The position numbers and the translations under genes were made by a program. Of a stretch of DNA of 64,000 nucleotides, positions 20,211-31,920 are shown piece after piece (positions within the stretch are counted from its first letter, which is position 1; each line of letters begins with the position of its first letter). The notes under the pieces are model-generated. The model did no database searches, had not been told where the DNA came from, and saw nothing but the letters and a program-made list of their open reading frames with translations. The DNA comes from Trypanosoma brucei gambiense DAL972 (lineage: Eukaryota; Euglenozoa; Kinetoplastea; Trypanosomatida; Trypanosomatidae): assembly GCF_000210295.1 (NCBI RefSeq), contig NC_026739.1, positions 344,262-408,261 of the forward strand. Reading direction: 5' to 3'.

Positions 20211-20498
20211 GCAATGAAAAGAGTGTTGAGGGGTTGGAAGTCGGAATATTTACTGGCATATTGAAGCGCTGCTGGCTGGCAGAAGACGTAAAAGCGAATC
20301 GAAGAAAAGGCACGAAGGATGAGAAAAAGAGAAGTGTGTATTGTGGGGGTAGAAACATTTCAAGTTTATCCTTACGCTCCACGCACACATTTTTATGATT
20401 CTTATTGCTTCTTCACAAAACCCCACTATACGTACGAAACGAGAGAGAAGGTAAAAGAAAAAAGGGGGAAACGGGCGCCATTACAACTTCTCTCAACA
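19762..20498. other. spacer
   Basis: No gene seen. Plus-strand purines at about 19945-19990 are a likely splice tract for KU80, with a possible AG at 19904-19905. A TA repeat lies at about 20173-20207. Confidence 0.55.
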
Positions 20499-22382
20499 TT
20501 ACGCTTTCAGTTTCTCAAGATGATTAGCGAGAGACGTCTTCTCTGCATGTAACAACCGAATGGCCTTACTAGCCATCATTTGATATACAATTAACTCCAC
20601 TCGCTCCTCATTAAGCACACGCAGCTGCCGGTTCGCCTTGTCAAGTTGCTCCTGCAGATACGCATCGCCTACATTGATTGACTGCGACAAGCCACTGGAA
20701 GGGGTCCCCCTTCTCGGTGAATCCAACGACAATGGAAGGGCATCCTCACATGCTGCACTGGGCTGGAAACTGATATAATCGGTGCCCTTCAGCTTCGCGT
20801 TATCAATAGAAAGTTCAGTCACGCGCTGCGTTAGTTCTTTGTTCTCCATTATATGTTTCAGCGATTCCGCACGAAGTTTCTGCGCCAAGACGTTCACCTT
20901 GTTCTTCTCTAGAGCAAGAAATTGTGCAAGTTCCACACGCTCCTTATCAGTGCGCTTTAAGTCGGCATCAAGCTTCTCTATAGCACGCCTCATTTTCATT
21001 GTCAAAGATCGCCAGTCATTAGCATCATCACCGCCCATCACAACTGCTGCTGCTGCACCAGAAGCAGTGGAAGTGCCACTAACAGGTCCGGTACCGCCCA
21101 GCTGCGAACTCTCGCGCCGTAACATATCGTTCTCAGATGTGAGAATCTTGATCCGTTCCTCAAGTACACGAATACGATCCTCGTAAGCTGTCCGCTCTTC
21201 CGACAAGGCGGTCTCCAGGGTCCTGTCATTCTTTGAGTCGAGATCGGCAAGCAATTGGTAATAGAGAGCTTTGTAGTCCAGAATCTCATGTCGCTTGGCA
21301 TCCTGTTTAATCTGAATTGCCCTCTGACCAAACATAATAGCGCCCAAAGTCTCCTCAGTAGAATCATCGCAGGGGCTACAGTTTACAACAATGGACGTGT
21401 TGCCGTTACCAAGCAAAGAGTATTGCAAAATACGAGTGAGTTTCGACTCGCGGAACGGGGCGTGCTGAGACCCACTTTCAGTCAACGCCGCAACAACCTT
21501 CCCCAGCACGAGCAGACTCCCGTTAATATGCGTTGCCTCATCCAGCGTTTTTCCTTCAGCATTGGTTCGGCTGGCACGCTCGCTTCCCGCTAAGTCACAA
21601 ACGACGAGGCGACCTTGTAGTGCTATTACTGGTTCATTGTTAGCCTTAGCACTGCTCAGATCCACCGTCTTCACCTTAGCAGACCGTGTGAGGTTGAAAT
21701 TAAACACGGTGTGGGAACGGGAGCTGGTATTGTTCATTTTGGTGCTGGTCATCTCCTTACGGTCCATTCCCTCATAAAAGTACTTGAGACAATCTTCATA
21801 GCTTTCCACTTTCCTTTCGATCGACGCGCCAGACGCCTCCGTAACTAACACCACGTCACCGCGACCCTCAGGGCCAAGTTGAATTCGTACACGCCCTCCT
21901 TGGGGATCTAACAGATCCGTCAGCATTTCATTATACAATTGAACATAACTTACGGTGCAAGAGTAGTCGTATTCCGTATCAGCCTGGAAACGATCCCATA
22001 TATCACGAAGACTCTGCTGTAGCACACCAGGTTTCTCTGGGTCATTATTACTGATGGTAAATGTTTTACCGGAACCTGTTTGACCGTAGACAAAAAGCAC
22101 GCCATGCTGACCATCAAATGCAGCATCCACAGCCCCACGTGCAACCTCATTGTAAATCGTCTGTTGTGTGCATTCCGGATCGAAGACACGATTAAAAAGA
22201 AACGACTTTGTTCCTTTGCGCGCAGAACCTCCTCTTGTTATTGTAACGCGCTGCGGGTCAGAAGGATCACACACAAGATTATTGAAAGTTCCTCCCTTTA
22301 ACTCACGCGGGACGGGCGGCCTCACTCGAAGAAAAACCGAAATGTTCTTCGGAGCTGCCTTGCCGCTGAGTGGTTTTGCCAT
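20499..22382 (-). CDS. kinesin with N-terminal motor
   Basis: A 627-aa kinesin. The motor (about residues 13-345) starts ISVFLRVRPPVP and has the P-loop GQTGSGKT at 100-107, switch I NNTSSRSH and switch II DLAGSER. A neck and coiled coil follow (about 370-470 and 555-627), separated by an Ala/Gly/Ser-rich linker and a stretch ending SPRRGTPSSG. It should hydrolyse ATP and walk on microtubules, probably towards plus ends because the motor is N-terminal. I cannot place it in a named subfamily; it may be one of the many orphan trypanosome kinesins. No cargo-binding domain is recognised. The ATG lies at 22380-22382. Confidence 0.9.
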   Translation of the reverse strand: MAKPLSGKAAPKNISVFLRVRPPVPRELKGGTFNNLVCDPSDPQRVTITRGGSARKGTKSFLFNRVFDPECTQQTIYNEVARGAVDAAFDGQHGVLFVYGQTGSGKTFTISNNDPEKPGVLQQSLRDIWDRFQADTEYDYSCTVSYVQLYNEMLTDLLDPQGGRVRIQLGPEGRGDVVLVTEASGASIERKVESYEDCLKYFYEGMDRKEMTSTKMNNTSSRSHTVFNFNLTRSAKVKTVDLSSAKANNEPVIALQGRLVVCDLAGSERASRTNAEGKTLDEATHINGSLLVLGKVVAALTESGSQHAPFRESKLTRILQYSLLGNGNTSIVVNCSPCDDSTEETLGAIMFGQRAIQIKQDAKRHEILDYKALYYQLLADLDSKNDRTLETALSEERTAYEDRIRVLEERIKILTSENDMLRRESSQLGGTGPVSGTSTASGAAAAVVMGGDDANDWRSLTMKMRRAIEKLDADLKRTDKERVELAQFLALEKNKVNVLAQKLRAESLKHIMENKELTQRVTELSIDNAKLKGTDYISFQPSAACEDALPLSLDSPRRGTPSSGLSQSINVGDAYLQEQLDKANRQLRVLNEERVELIVYQMMASKAIRLLHAEKTSLANHLEKLKA

Positions 22383-24293
22383 AATGGTGATATCCTGTTG
22401 CCTTTTCTATCTCCTTCCCCCCTCAATTCTTATGCACAATATACCGAGCAACTGAACGACTAAATGGATCCCAGTTTTTCTTCTTTAAAGCGGAGGAAAG
22501 TCAACTCCCTTCCTGTATGATCCACCCTAGCAATTGAATTCTCACAAATTTTAAAGCTGAAGAAAAGCAACGACGTATATATGTATATTGGCCTGTGTTT
22601 GTGCTTACGTAAAAGCCTAAAAACAGATCAAGGCGCCACCTGTAACTCACCTAATACTGTTTGGTCTCCGATACTTTTCTGTCTTGTTTTTTTTTTCCCA
22701 CTGCTGATGTTGCTCTATCTTACCTTCTGTATTTCTACCGACAGTACACACGGCAATATTTCGATATATGTATGTATATATGTATATATGTACTCGCCTG
22801 TGTTTGTACCTATTCGTATATTCCGTTTAACTCCCTTTGCTTTGCCTTTTTTTTTCTTTTCTTCTACACTTTGCTTCCCCCTTTTCTTTACTCTATTTCA
22901 ATTAACCTTTGCGTACAACTTTTGCTTGTCCACCACCTTTGGTTTGGTACACTACAAATATATGTATACAAATATACGAAGTAGCGCTTGATATATATTT
23001 ATATATGTGTGTGTGTAATGAGCAGCTAGCTTACAACGACGGTATTTACACGTGATGCAATTCGTATTCGTTTCTCCTCGCGCCTTTCCTTTTCTTTTTT
23101 TTTTCCCCCTTCCCCCCACCCCGCAGGAAAGAAAAATTTCTCCCTTTACGAGTTATATATGTGTTTGTATTTGTATTATTTTCCCTGTTTTACTTTGTTC
23201 AATTTCGGCTTAGTGGAAGGGAGCGCCTTACGTTAGACGCTGTACCCCAGTAATAAAATAAAACAAAGAAAAACAAGTGCGAATATTAAATAATAATAAT
23301 AATAGTAGTAAACTTAAAGGGGGAAAAGAAAAAAAGAGACAATGCTGAACGCTTAACCTTTGAAAGGATACGAAGCACCAAAAATGTAACAACACATATG
23401 AGAGAGAGAGAGAGAAAGAGAAAGAAAAACAAAAAAAATAAATAAGGAAAGGAAGGAAGGAAGGAACATGGAGTGAAGTGCAGGTAACATTTAAAGGCGT
23501 ACGAGAAAACAGAAAGATAACAACAAAGTAACGATAGAAGCGCCAATATTAAACATCTCTACAAACATGTGGATGCGTACGTTTACACTCTTATATTATA
23601 TATTATATATCATATATCATATATATATATATATATAAACACCTCGACAGACACAGTTGCAGCAACACCACAGCCCGCCAATGAAAACTTTATTTTTATT
23701 TTTTTCAGTTAAGAGAGGAATAAAAAAAAAGAAAGGGAAAGAGCCTGCCAAAAAAGTACAAAAGCATCACAAGCATAATACGACAAAAACAAAAACACGT
23801 GAACACAAGCTTTTAGAACAACCTCTTAATGTTATTCATAAAGGTGAGGAAAAGAAAAGGTTGCCGTACACAAGTGAAAAAGTGAACCACATAAGTATTT
23901 TGCATGTGTGATGATATTTTTAAAAACCTACGCAAGCATCTATAAAAATTTTCACAAGAAAAATAAAAAAAGAAAAAGGCACCTTTGCAACTGCATTACT
24001 TCACGACAGTCTGGCACTCAAAATGTGTATGGACAGGAGTAAGAAGAAAGGAAAGGTAAAACAAGCGACGCGTAATAAGTTCTCCATCTAAAATAACGAT
24101 TTGATAACAGAAGAAAAAAAAAAATGAAAATCACGTTAGACAAAAATACATGTAGCAAAACACCACCACTACCACCATCATCAACAGCGTCAACAGTACA
24201 AGGCAAAACAACATAACAACAACAACAACAACACACACACACACACATGTATAGATATGCGTATGAACACATGTACATGCATTTACCGCAGCA
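22383..24293. other. 1.9-kb spacer
   Basis: No gene supported. It contains pyrimidine-rich plus strand at about 22680-22920, (GA)n at 23401-23425, AT repeats at 23597-23636, and CAA/CA repeats at 24212-24246 close to the kinase stop. Reading frames are low in complexity. Confidence 0.6.
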
Positions 24294-25529
24294 TTACCGT
24301 CTCGAAGCACTGAAATCTGCAATCTCTGCTTTCATCACTGCCCGAAGCACAGGTTCAATGAACTCAGCACTATCGAAATTCCAGTGAAATCGATTGCTTG
24401 GTTGTATCTCTAAACCCTCATCCTCACATTTCTTCCGTATATCTCGCAACCAAGGGTGCGTCACAGCCTCCGCCGCCGTCATGCGTTCCTTTGGGTTGTA
24501 CAACAACAACTTGAGGATAAAATCTTTAAATAACGCATACTCCTTTTCAGCAGCCGCGGCAATATCCGCTTCGGAAGCAGCACTGCCGCCATCCTTCGCA
24601 TTACCATGAGTTGTTGTACCTTCCATTTCATAATCATCTTCCGTTCCGTAACTAAATGCAGTTAAGTACGCCTGTTTCAGTGTTGGATGAACGCCCTCCA
24701 GTCCTAATGGTTTCCTCTTGGGTAATGAACGCAAATAAGCCAACGCTTCAGGTGAGCGTATGTGCTGCAAGTCCTGCTCAATTTGTGGCAAACCCAACGC
24801 ATCCACTAAAAGGTTTAGTTGGTGGATGTAATCCCGACCTGGAAAAAGAGGACACCGCAATACAATTTCCGCTACAAGACATGCTACGCCCCACATGTCT
24901 ACCGCTCCATCACAGTCATCACCAACCAAAAGCAGTTCAGGCGGCCGGTACCACCGCGTAACGACGTACGATGTCACATTTACACCGACACCTCGCGCCA
25001 GCCCGAAGTCGCACACCTTCACAACACAATCCGAGTCTGTCAATATATTCGCTGGTTTCAAATCACGGTGAATAATGTCCGCGCTGTGCATGTACTGTAG
25101 CGCACACAACAGCTGATACGTCAAATATTGACAATGAATACTCATCAATTGTACGTTAGGGGATTTAACCACCGTTTGCAAATCCGATGACATGAGCTCT
25201 GTTACCACATAAACATCAGAAAAGTCCTCACTCACTGGGCGAAAGACATCCCTCATTGAAATGATATTCGGATGCTTCAGGAATCTCAAAAGCTTCACCT
25301 CACGCAGCGTACGTTTCCCATCCACAACATCCGCAAACACGTTGCCAATTTTCTTAATAGCAACCTTATCGCCCGTTTCCGTGTCAATGGCACTACATAC
25401 AATTCCATATGCACCGCGGCCAACGACATTATTCACTTCATAACGCCGTGGTACCTCCACCTTCCACTGGGTATTAAAAGTGTACGTCACTCGACCGTCT
25501 GCATCGGGACTGGACACATGCGTCAACAT
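24294..25529 (-). CDS. MAP kinase-family protein kinase
   Basis: A 411-aa CMGC kinase. The Gly loop GRGAYGIV is at 37-44, the catalytic Lys is in VAIKK at about 59, HRDLKPAN at 154-161 and DFGLAR at 174-179. The activation loop reads NVTSYVVTRWYRPPE, so the dual-phosphorylation motif is T186-S-Y188, where animal ERKs have TEY and many trypanosomatid MAPKs have TDY. An insert rich in Ala, Gly and Glu (about 310-335) sits in the C-lobe. A MAPKK should phosphorylate it in a signalling cascade; substrates are unknown. The ATG is at 25527-25529, and a good splice site (T-rich tract then AG at 25784-25785) lies about 255 nt upstream. Confidence 0.9.
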   Translation of the reverse strand: MLTHVSSPDADGRVTYTFNTQWKVEVPRRYEVNNVVGRGAYGIVCSAIDTETGDKVAIKKIGNVFADVVDGKRTLREVKLLRFLKHPNIISMRDVFRPVSEDFSDVYVVTELMSSDLQTVVKSPNVQLMSIHCQYLTYQLLCALQYMHSADIIHRDLKPANILTDSDCVVKVCDFGLARGVGVNVTSYVVTRWYRPPELLLVGDDCDGAVDMWGVACLVAEIVLRCPLFPGRDYIHQLNLLVDALGLPQIEQDLQHIRSPEALAYLRSLPKRKPLGLEGVHPTLKQAYLTAFSYGTEDDYEMEGTTTHGNAKDGGSAASEADIAAAAEKEYALFKDFILKLLLYNPKERMTAAEAVTHPWLRDIRKKCEDEGLEIQPSNRFHWNFDSAEFIEPVLRAVMKAEIADFSASRR

Positions 25530-26152
25530 TCCCTCAACCTAATGGATTATTTATTTTAACAACGTTACACTACACACAAACACACACACACACACAACAC
25601 ACAGATACACACAGAAATAAATAAATAAATATATATATATTTGTGTAATTATGTGTGCAGCAATAAATTCCAACTCGCTACTGTGAGCCAAATAAAAACG
25701 AGTGCTGACAGTACTACTGAAGCCTCCTTAACGCTCAATTCCACCTCTTTGGGGGTGCCTTTTTTTTTTTTTAAATCACGCGGCTAAGCCAAAAAAAAAA
25801 GGAAAAAAGGGATGCGGGAAACAAAAGAAATTGCAAGAAAAAAAAAAACACTGACCCTTTTCCTTTTTTTTTTTGAACCTGCCGCTGACGTTCCTGATAT
25901 CTTCTTGTTTATCACTCGCTAAATCGCTCACCTTCTGTTTGCGGAGATGTGCGGATGATTATGTTTTCGTTTATTAATTGTACCTCCCTATTCGATATGT
26001 TTTCTTTAATTAATTTTTTTTTCCTCCCCTTTCCCTTAACTAAATGTATTCACCAAAGAAATTTTCAAAAGAAAAAAATAATAAAAGGAACAACAACAAA
26101 AACAACAAAATGGAGTGAAGGAAACATTCAGTACATTTTATCAATCTTTTTG

Positions 26153-26193
<41 letters not shown>

Positions 26194-26254
26194 TTATTTA
26201 TTTATTTATTTATTTTGAATTTCTCACACGATCCCAAAAAACAATCCAACACAT

Positions 26255-26286
<32 letters not shown>

Positions 26287-29200
26287 GGAGAGAGAAAGAA
26301 AGAGGATTGCGAATGGAGAAATAAACATGAAAGCAAACTAAAACCCACCCTTTTAAAATTAATCAAATATATTAGGCATCTTAACATGTTTCATACGCTT
26401 TTGTCACACATGTCACTGAAACACAAGTGTCTGCATATGAATTTATTTTTCTATTTTATTTATTTTTATTTTTTTTGGAAGAGGGAGGAAAATGGGATCT
26501 TTTTTTTTTTTGTTATTTAATTAAAAGCCTGTAAATGGAGATGTGAAAGACACATAAGTGTTAATAGCATTGAGAGTACAAACAAGAAATACAACAAAAA
26601 CCCTCATGCGTAGATGTTTATTTACCTAAACGTACGTACATATGCATATGTGTAAGCATTCATAATTATGTTACTGCTCTCCAGCTTTTTAAAAAAAAAA
26701 CAAAACAAAACAAAACAAAATGCATATACAACAGCAGAAACGAATAATTTTAAATTCCTTTCGACACATCATTCATTCATTTATCCTTGACGACTACAGT
26801 CAAAACGAAACAATATCAAATTCAACATCATCAAAATGTTTCGTTAGCACTTCCCCGTCTTCCTCCAGTCCTTTTCCTTCTTCTTTTTTTTACATGCCTT
26901 CATATTTTAAAATAAATGAACCTTTACTATTCTTCTTTGTTTTTTTTTCTTTGTCCCCCCTATTCCTACATTAAATGCTCATATCGAAACTGTTTCAAAT
27001 CCTTTTTAATACTGCCACGTGTTTATGTCGATACTTTTTAAAAAAAATTTAAAAAAATTCTTCAAATGGAATTATTTGGTACCGCTTCTCTTTTTGCCTC
27101 GCTTCATTGACTCATAAGAATGTAAATGTCTAAACATACTAAATAATTAAATGTATAATATATATATATATATATATTCTGTGTGTCTGTTCGGTGTCTA
27201 TATTAAATGCTATGGGTGAAAGAAAGCAAGAAAAAGATAGAGGAAAGAGAAGAGAACAGAATATATTATCCTCGTAGCGAAAGAATTTAAAAAAAAACAA
27301 CAACATCAAAAAAAATATATAAATATAATTAAGTAAGTAGAGCAAACACATTGCATATATATATATATATTTGTTTCTTTTTTATTTTAATATTTATTTA
27401 TTTGTGTGTATCTGTGTTGTGTGTTGGTGGAAGGAGGGGAGGGGAAAAATGCGGCCTAAAGAAGAAACAGCAGGGATTTTGTATTCAACAGTTATACGCA
27501 CCTGCATGGAATTTGGTGTCAATTTCAATAATGAGACAGAGAAGAAGGAAAGAAAATAAGGAAGGGATGAAAATAAAAGAAAAGAAAATAAAAGAAAAGA
27601 AGGGAAAGAGACAAGGCGGAGTGGAACGAGAGGAAGAAAAAAAAAGGAGGAAAAAAAAAAGCAACAAACTGTTATTTGAGAAACAGAAAAAAACAAGGGG
27701 GGGGGAGAAGAAAACAGTACACGCGGCAAAACAAAAAAAAAACAAAAAAAAAGAAAGTCGAAGCAGCCAACTTTTAAAAACCTCAGTCCCGCCGCCACCA
27801 TTTACCCATTTACTTCACTCTCCTTTACCGCCAAATCTATACACTTTCCCTCTTGCATGGAATTTATGTTTTGTTTTCGTTTATCCTCTTCTTCTTTTTT
27901 TTTCCTTCTTGTTTTTTTCCCCCGTTGTATAATTAGCAATAACAAAAGTAATAATTTTTTTTTAAATATTTACTTGTTTTTACTTGTTATTACCTTTTAT
28001 TTTTTGTTTACTTTCCTTCCCTGCTTCCCTTAGCACACAAGCATCCGTATATATATATATATATAAACAAAAAAAACAAAAAAAAAACAAAATACATACG
28101 CACGCAAACATATACAAAAATGTTGGTACGTACACATATACAGCTCACACCATCCGTTATTTTAGGCGGAGTCAAACAAAAAAAAACAAAAATAGTAGCA
28201 ACTGTGACAATAACAAAACGAAAAAAACAACAACAACAACAGGAAGCGAAACCTGAGACACGAATAGAGACAGAGTAGCAAAGGCAATAACAATAACAAT
28301 AATAATAATAAAAGGCCGTAATAACGCCAACACTGACAAAAATCATATTATATATATATATAGATGTATGCATTGTATATTAGTAAAGATTGTTGTGGAA
28401 GCAGCAACTGTAGTAAAAAAAAAAAAAAGAAAAGCATACACACGAAACGCAAAGTAATTGCTGTTGCCCTAATAATAATAAGTAATAGTAACAATATTGG
28501 AAGTTATGGGAAAGAGCAAGCGAGCGAGTGAAGGGACGGAGAGGTGCGAGTTTTGTAAACACACACACACACAAAAAAAAATTAAAACAAAGAAGAGAAA
28601 ATCAGACGGCAAAAATAACTGGATCTTCAGCGATGCACATGACTTGACATTGGTATAGCGATGTCTCCACTTAGTTCAGTTTACGTTTGCAAGCTTACAT
28701 CCCTTTCTCTCTCTCTCTCTACCTCTTTTTTTTAAAAAATTATCGTCATTATTATTATTTTTTTTTTTTTAATTACTGGACATGACACAACTATTCTTTT
28801 TGTTTTCTCCCCATCCTCTCTTTCTATCTTTTACCAAATTGAACCATCACATGCCCCATTTATATTTTTCACTTTCTTTCACTTCTTATTTACTCACTAC
28901 CGTTACGTAATGGAAAAGTCTCTGCCGATGGATTTGCACCAAAAGTGATTAAATTCAAAGAGGAAGAGAGAAAAATAAGAATAAAAAGTGAAATAAAATG
29001 AAAGAGGCTTATAAAACTAAATAAATACATATTTCTTCATATATAAGTAAAAATATAAATAAATAAATAAATAAATGATATTCTTTCTATTTTTCAATTT
29101 AAAATAGAACCCTCCCCCTTCTTCTCCCCATCTCATGACTTCTCTTCGCTGCATCTCATCCCGCACTTCACACACACAACATATACAAACACACATATAA

Positions 29201-31920
29201 TTACATGAAAATACCAATATATAAATATATAGATATATTTATATATACACGAATTTATATAAACCCCAACCCATTCTCCAACTTTCTCCCCTCTTTTAAC
29301 TACTGCCACCACTGTTCTCATATGCTTCTATATTTTATTTTATTTTTTTTAGTTGCTGTTTTCGCTTCTTGTGAAAAGAAAACACATGAAACATAAATAA
29401 AAATAAAATAAAAAAGAAGTTTGTTGCCGCTTGCTCTCTTTCTCTCTCTCCCCTCCCCTTCCGCTCCACCGCGCGTTTACGCGTGAGCAAAACATGTGCA
29501 CTTGTCCATTTGCCTCTACGCATTGCTAAACAAAACAAAGCATTTATAGTGCAAAATAAAACACAAAACAACACAAAAACACACACAAAAAAACACAAAC
29601 AGACGCCATTTGTACCTAAAAATCATCAACACCAACAGAAATAGTAACATCACTGACAACAACAACAACAGGGATGATCATAACGGTAAAGAAACATAAA
29701 CCAGAAAGAAAACAAAACAAAAAGGAAGAAGGGGACAAACAACAAATGTGTGAGCCTTGAAAATGTTACTCTCTTCCTTATTCACGGGTGGTACAATGTC
29801 TTGTTTCTCTTTTTTCTCTTTTTTTCTTTTTTATTTGCGATTTTTTTTTTAAAAATAAATTTCATTTTATTTACGTGCGATGCTGAGGTTGCCGCTTGCT
29901 GCCATCTGCTTAAGTTGCGGTTTAATTATTTTTCCATACTCTCAGTATCCCTCAAACACACACAATCACACAAATACAGATGATTGTCCTTTTTCCTCTT
30001 TTAATTTCCCAAATAAATTACTCTATACAATACATAAATACAAATAAAAATAATATGAATGTTTGAACTTTTCTTTAATTTTGTCTTTTGTAATAAATAT
30101 ATATATATATATATATATTTTCACCCCCTCCCCTTCTGCTTTATTTCTTGTCCACTTGATCTCTGTTTATGCATTACTGTTATCAATATTATTTATTCAT
30201 TTACTTATTTATTTTCTTGCTTGTAAGTAGTATTTGACATTGTTATCACTTACTTACTACATCTATTTGCTCTTTTACTCTTTCTTTTCTTCTCTTTGCT
30301 TTGCTTATAATTTATTTGTTTTGTTTTAGTGCCCTCCTCTCTCTCTCTCTCTCTCTCCCCCTTTTTTTAATTTTTTTTCTCTTTTTTTTTTTTTGGTCAT
30401 TAACTTCTTCCTTTTCTTTTGCCTTAGCATTTTTTTCCCTCCCGCTGTATTATTAGATATATTACATTTATCTCTTGACTTTCATTCATTTGCTCACTTC
30501 ACCCACTTGTTTATTTTCTCTCCCTTTCTTTTGTTGGTTTTGTTGGTTCCCATTTTATTCGAATCCACACTCCATTCCATTCCATTCCATTCCATTTCTC
30601 TTTCCTTTCCCTCTTTTTTTTTTCTCATTATTATTATTATTTTTTTAAATTATTCTTCCTTTCCATCTCATACAAAATACGTCACTTTTCCTCCCAGTCC
30701 CAACAACAAAAAAAAAAAGAAAAAAACGCATACCTGCGATGAATATATAAATATATATATATATTTATAAATATATATATGAAATAAAACAAACCAAACA
30801 AAAAAAAGAATGAACCATGAGAAACATGAAAAATAAAAATCAAAAGAAAAGACATCATACGCTCCTCTTACTTTCCTCCAAATATTTTTTCCTCTCCCGT
30901 TGAATAATGATGTTTTATACTTTTCTTAAAGATAAAAGCGTTAATTCCCTTTTCCTTTTTTTCCTTTTTTCTTTCGTTTTTTTTTAAATCTCATGTCTTC
31001 TCGCCTCCATTCTTTTTTTTCATTTTGTTTGTTTCAATTTTATTCTTTCCTCATCTTGTCATTTATATTTAATATTTCTCTCTCCTCTTTTTTTTTGTTT
31101 TTACCCCCACACGAATATTCACCACCGACACTTTTATGAGGGAGGGGGGAAAAACAAAAAAAAGAAAACTCAACTTACAATTAAAGAAAATTCCTCACAT
31201 TGGTTTTTCTTTTTTTTTTTAAATTTTTTTGTACATGAGAAATATAAAAGAAAACGATCAGCATCGCCGCCGTGACTCATGTTAAAAAAAAAAAAAACGG
31301 AAAAAAAAAATGAAAAAATGAGTTCGGCGGAACGAGGACCAATCAGCGAGGAACACATATTCATCATTATGGAATAATTTAGTTTGGTACACACACGAAA
31401 AGCAAATAATAAACAAATAACACAAGAAGAAAGAAAAAAAAAAGAAAAAAGAGAACAATATTTAAGAAATGGGTATGGATAATTATGGTCACAAAGAAAG
31501 CATAAAATATTGAAATGGTATTTTTTTTTTTCAAAAAAAAAAAAGCAAGAAAAAAATTCTAAGGAGAAGCCACTGCTACAAGCAAAAAAACAAAAGTAGC
31601 AATTACGGGAAACAAACAAACAAAGAAAGAAAGAAACAAAAGTAACAAGGAACATAAAAGAAGAGATGATACAAACTCATCTCCACTCCACCCCCACAGA
31701 AGGAAGAAGAAGGGAAAATGGAAGAAGGGGGAAATGGAAATGGAAAATGGAACAAGCGGAAAAATAACGACAACAACAACAACGCAAAGACACAAATAAG
31801 CAAGCACACGAAAGAAACAAAAAGGAAGGTATTAAATGGGACATGGCAGACGTATGGGGAGAGAGAAAAAGAAAGAAAGAAAGGTAAAGAGACAAAGGAG
31901 GAGAATACAGCGCAACTATT
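25530..31920. other. 6.4-kb gene-free AT-rich interval
   Basis: No convincing gene on either strand. Every long frame is low complexity, for example 27351-27932 (Lys/Arg/Glu) and 31170-31655 (Phe/Leu/Ser). It holds TA and TTTA repeats (26155-26215), CA then GA repeats (26260-26300), a purine-rich plus strand at about 27530-27760, AAT and CAA triplets (28215-28312), TAAA repeats (29055-29076), a TA repeat at 30098-30120 and pyrimidine-rich plus strand at 30330-31100. It should include the MAPK 5' end and the PP2C 3' UTR, which could be several kilobases long. Confidence 0.7.

Noticed and set aside
27351..27932. 193-codon plus-strand frame
   Set aside because: Lys/Arg/Glu and Phe/Leu low complexity from a purine-rich then pyrimidine-rich block; wrong strand.
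30550..30575. attcgaatcc, resembling a tRNA T-loop/B box
   Set aside because: No A box or cloverleaf can be formed upstream; the surroundings are pyrimidine-rich repeats.
31170..31655. 161-codon minus-strand frame downstream of PP2C
   Set aside because: Phe/Ser/Cys-rich translation of T-rich DNA, no domain.
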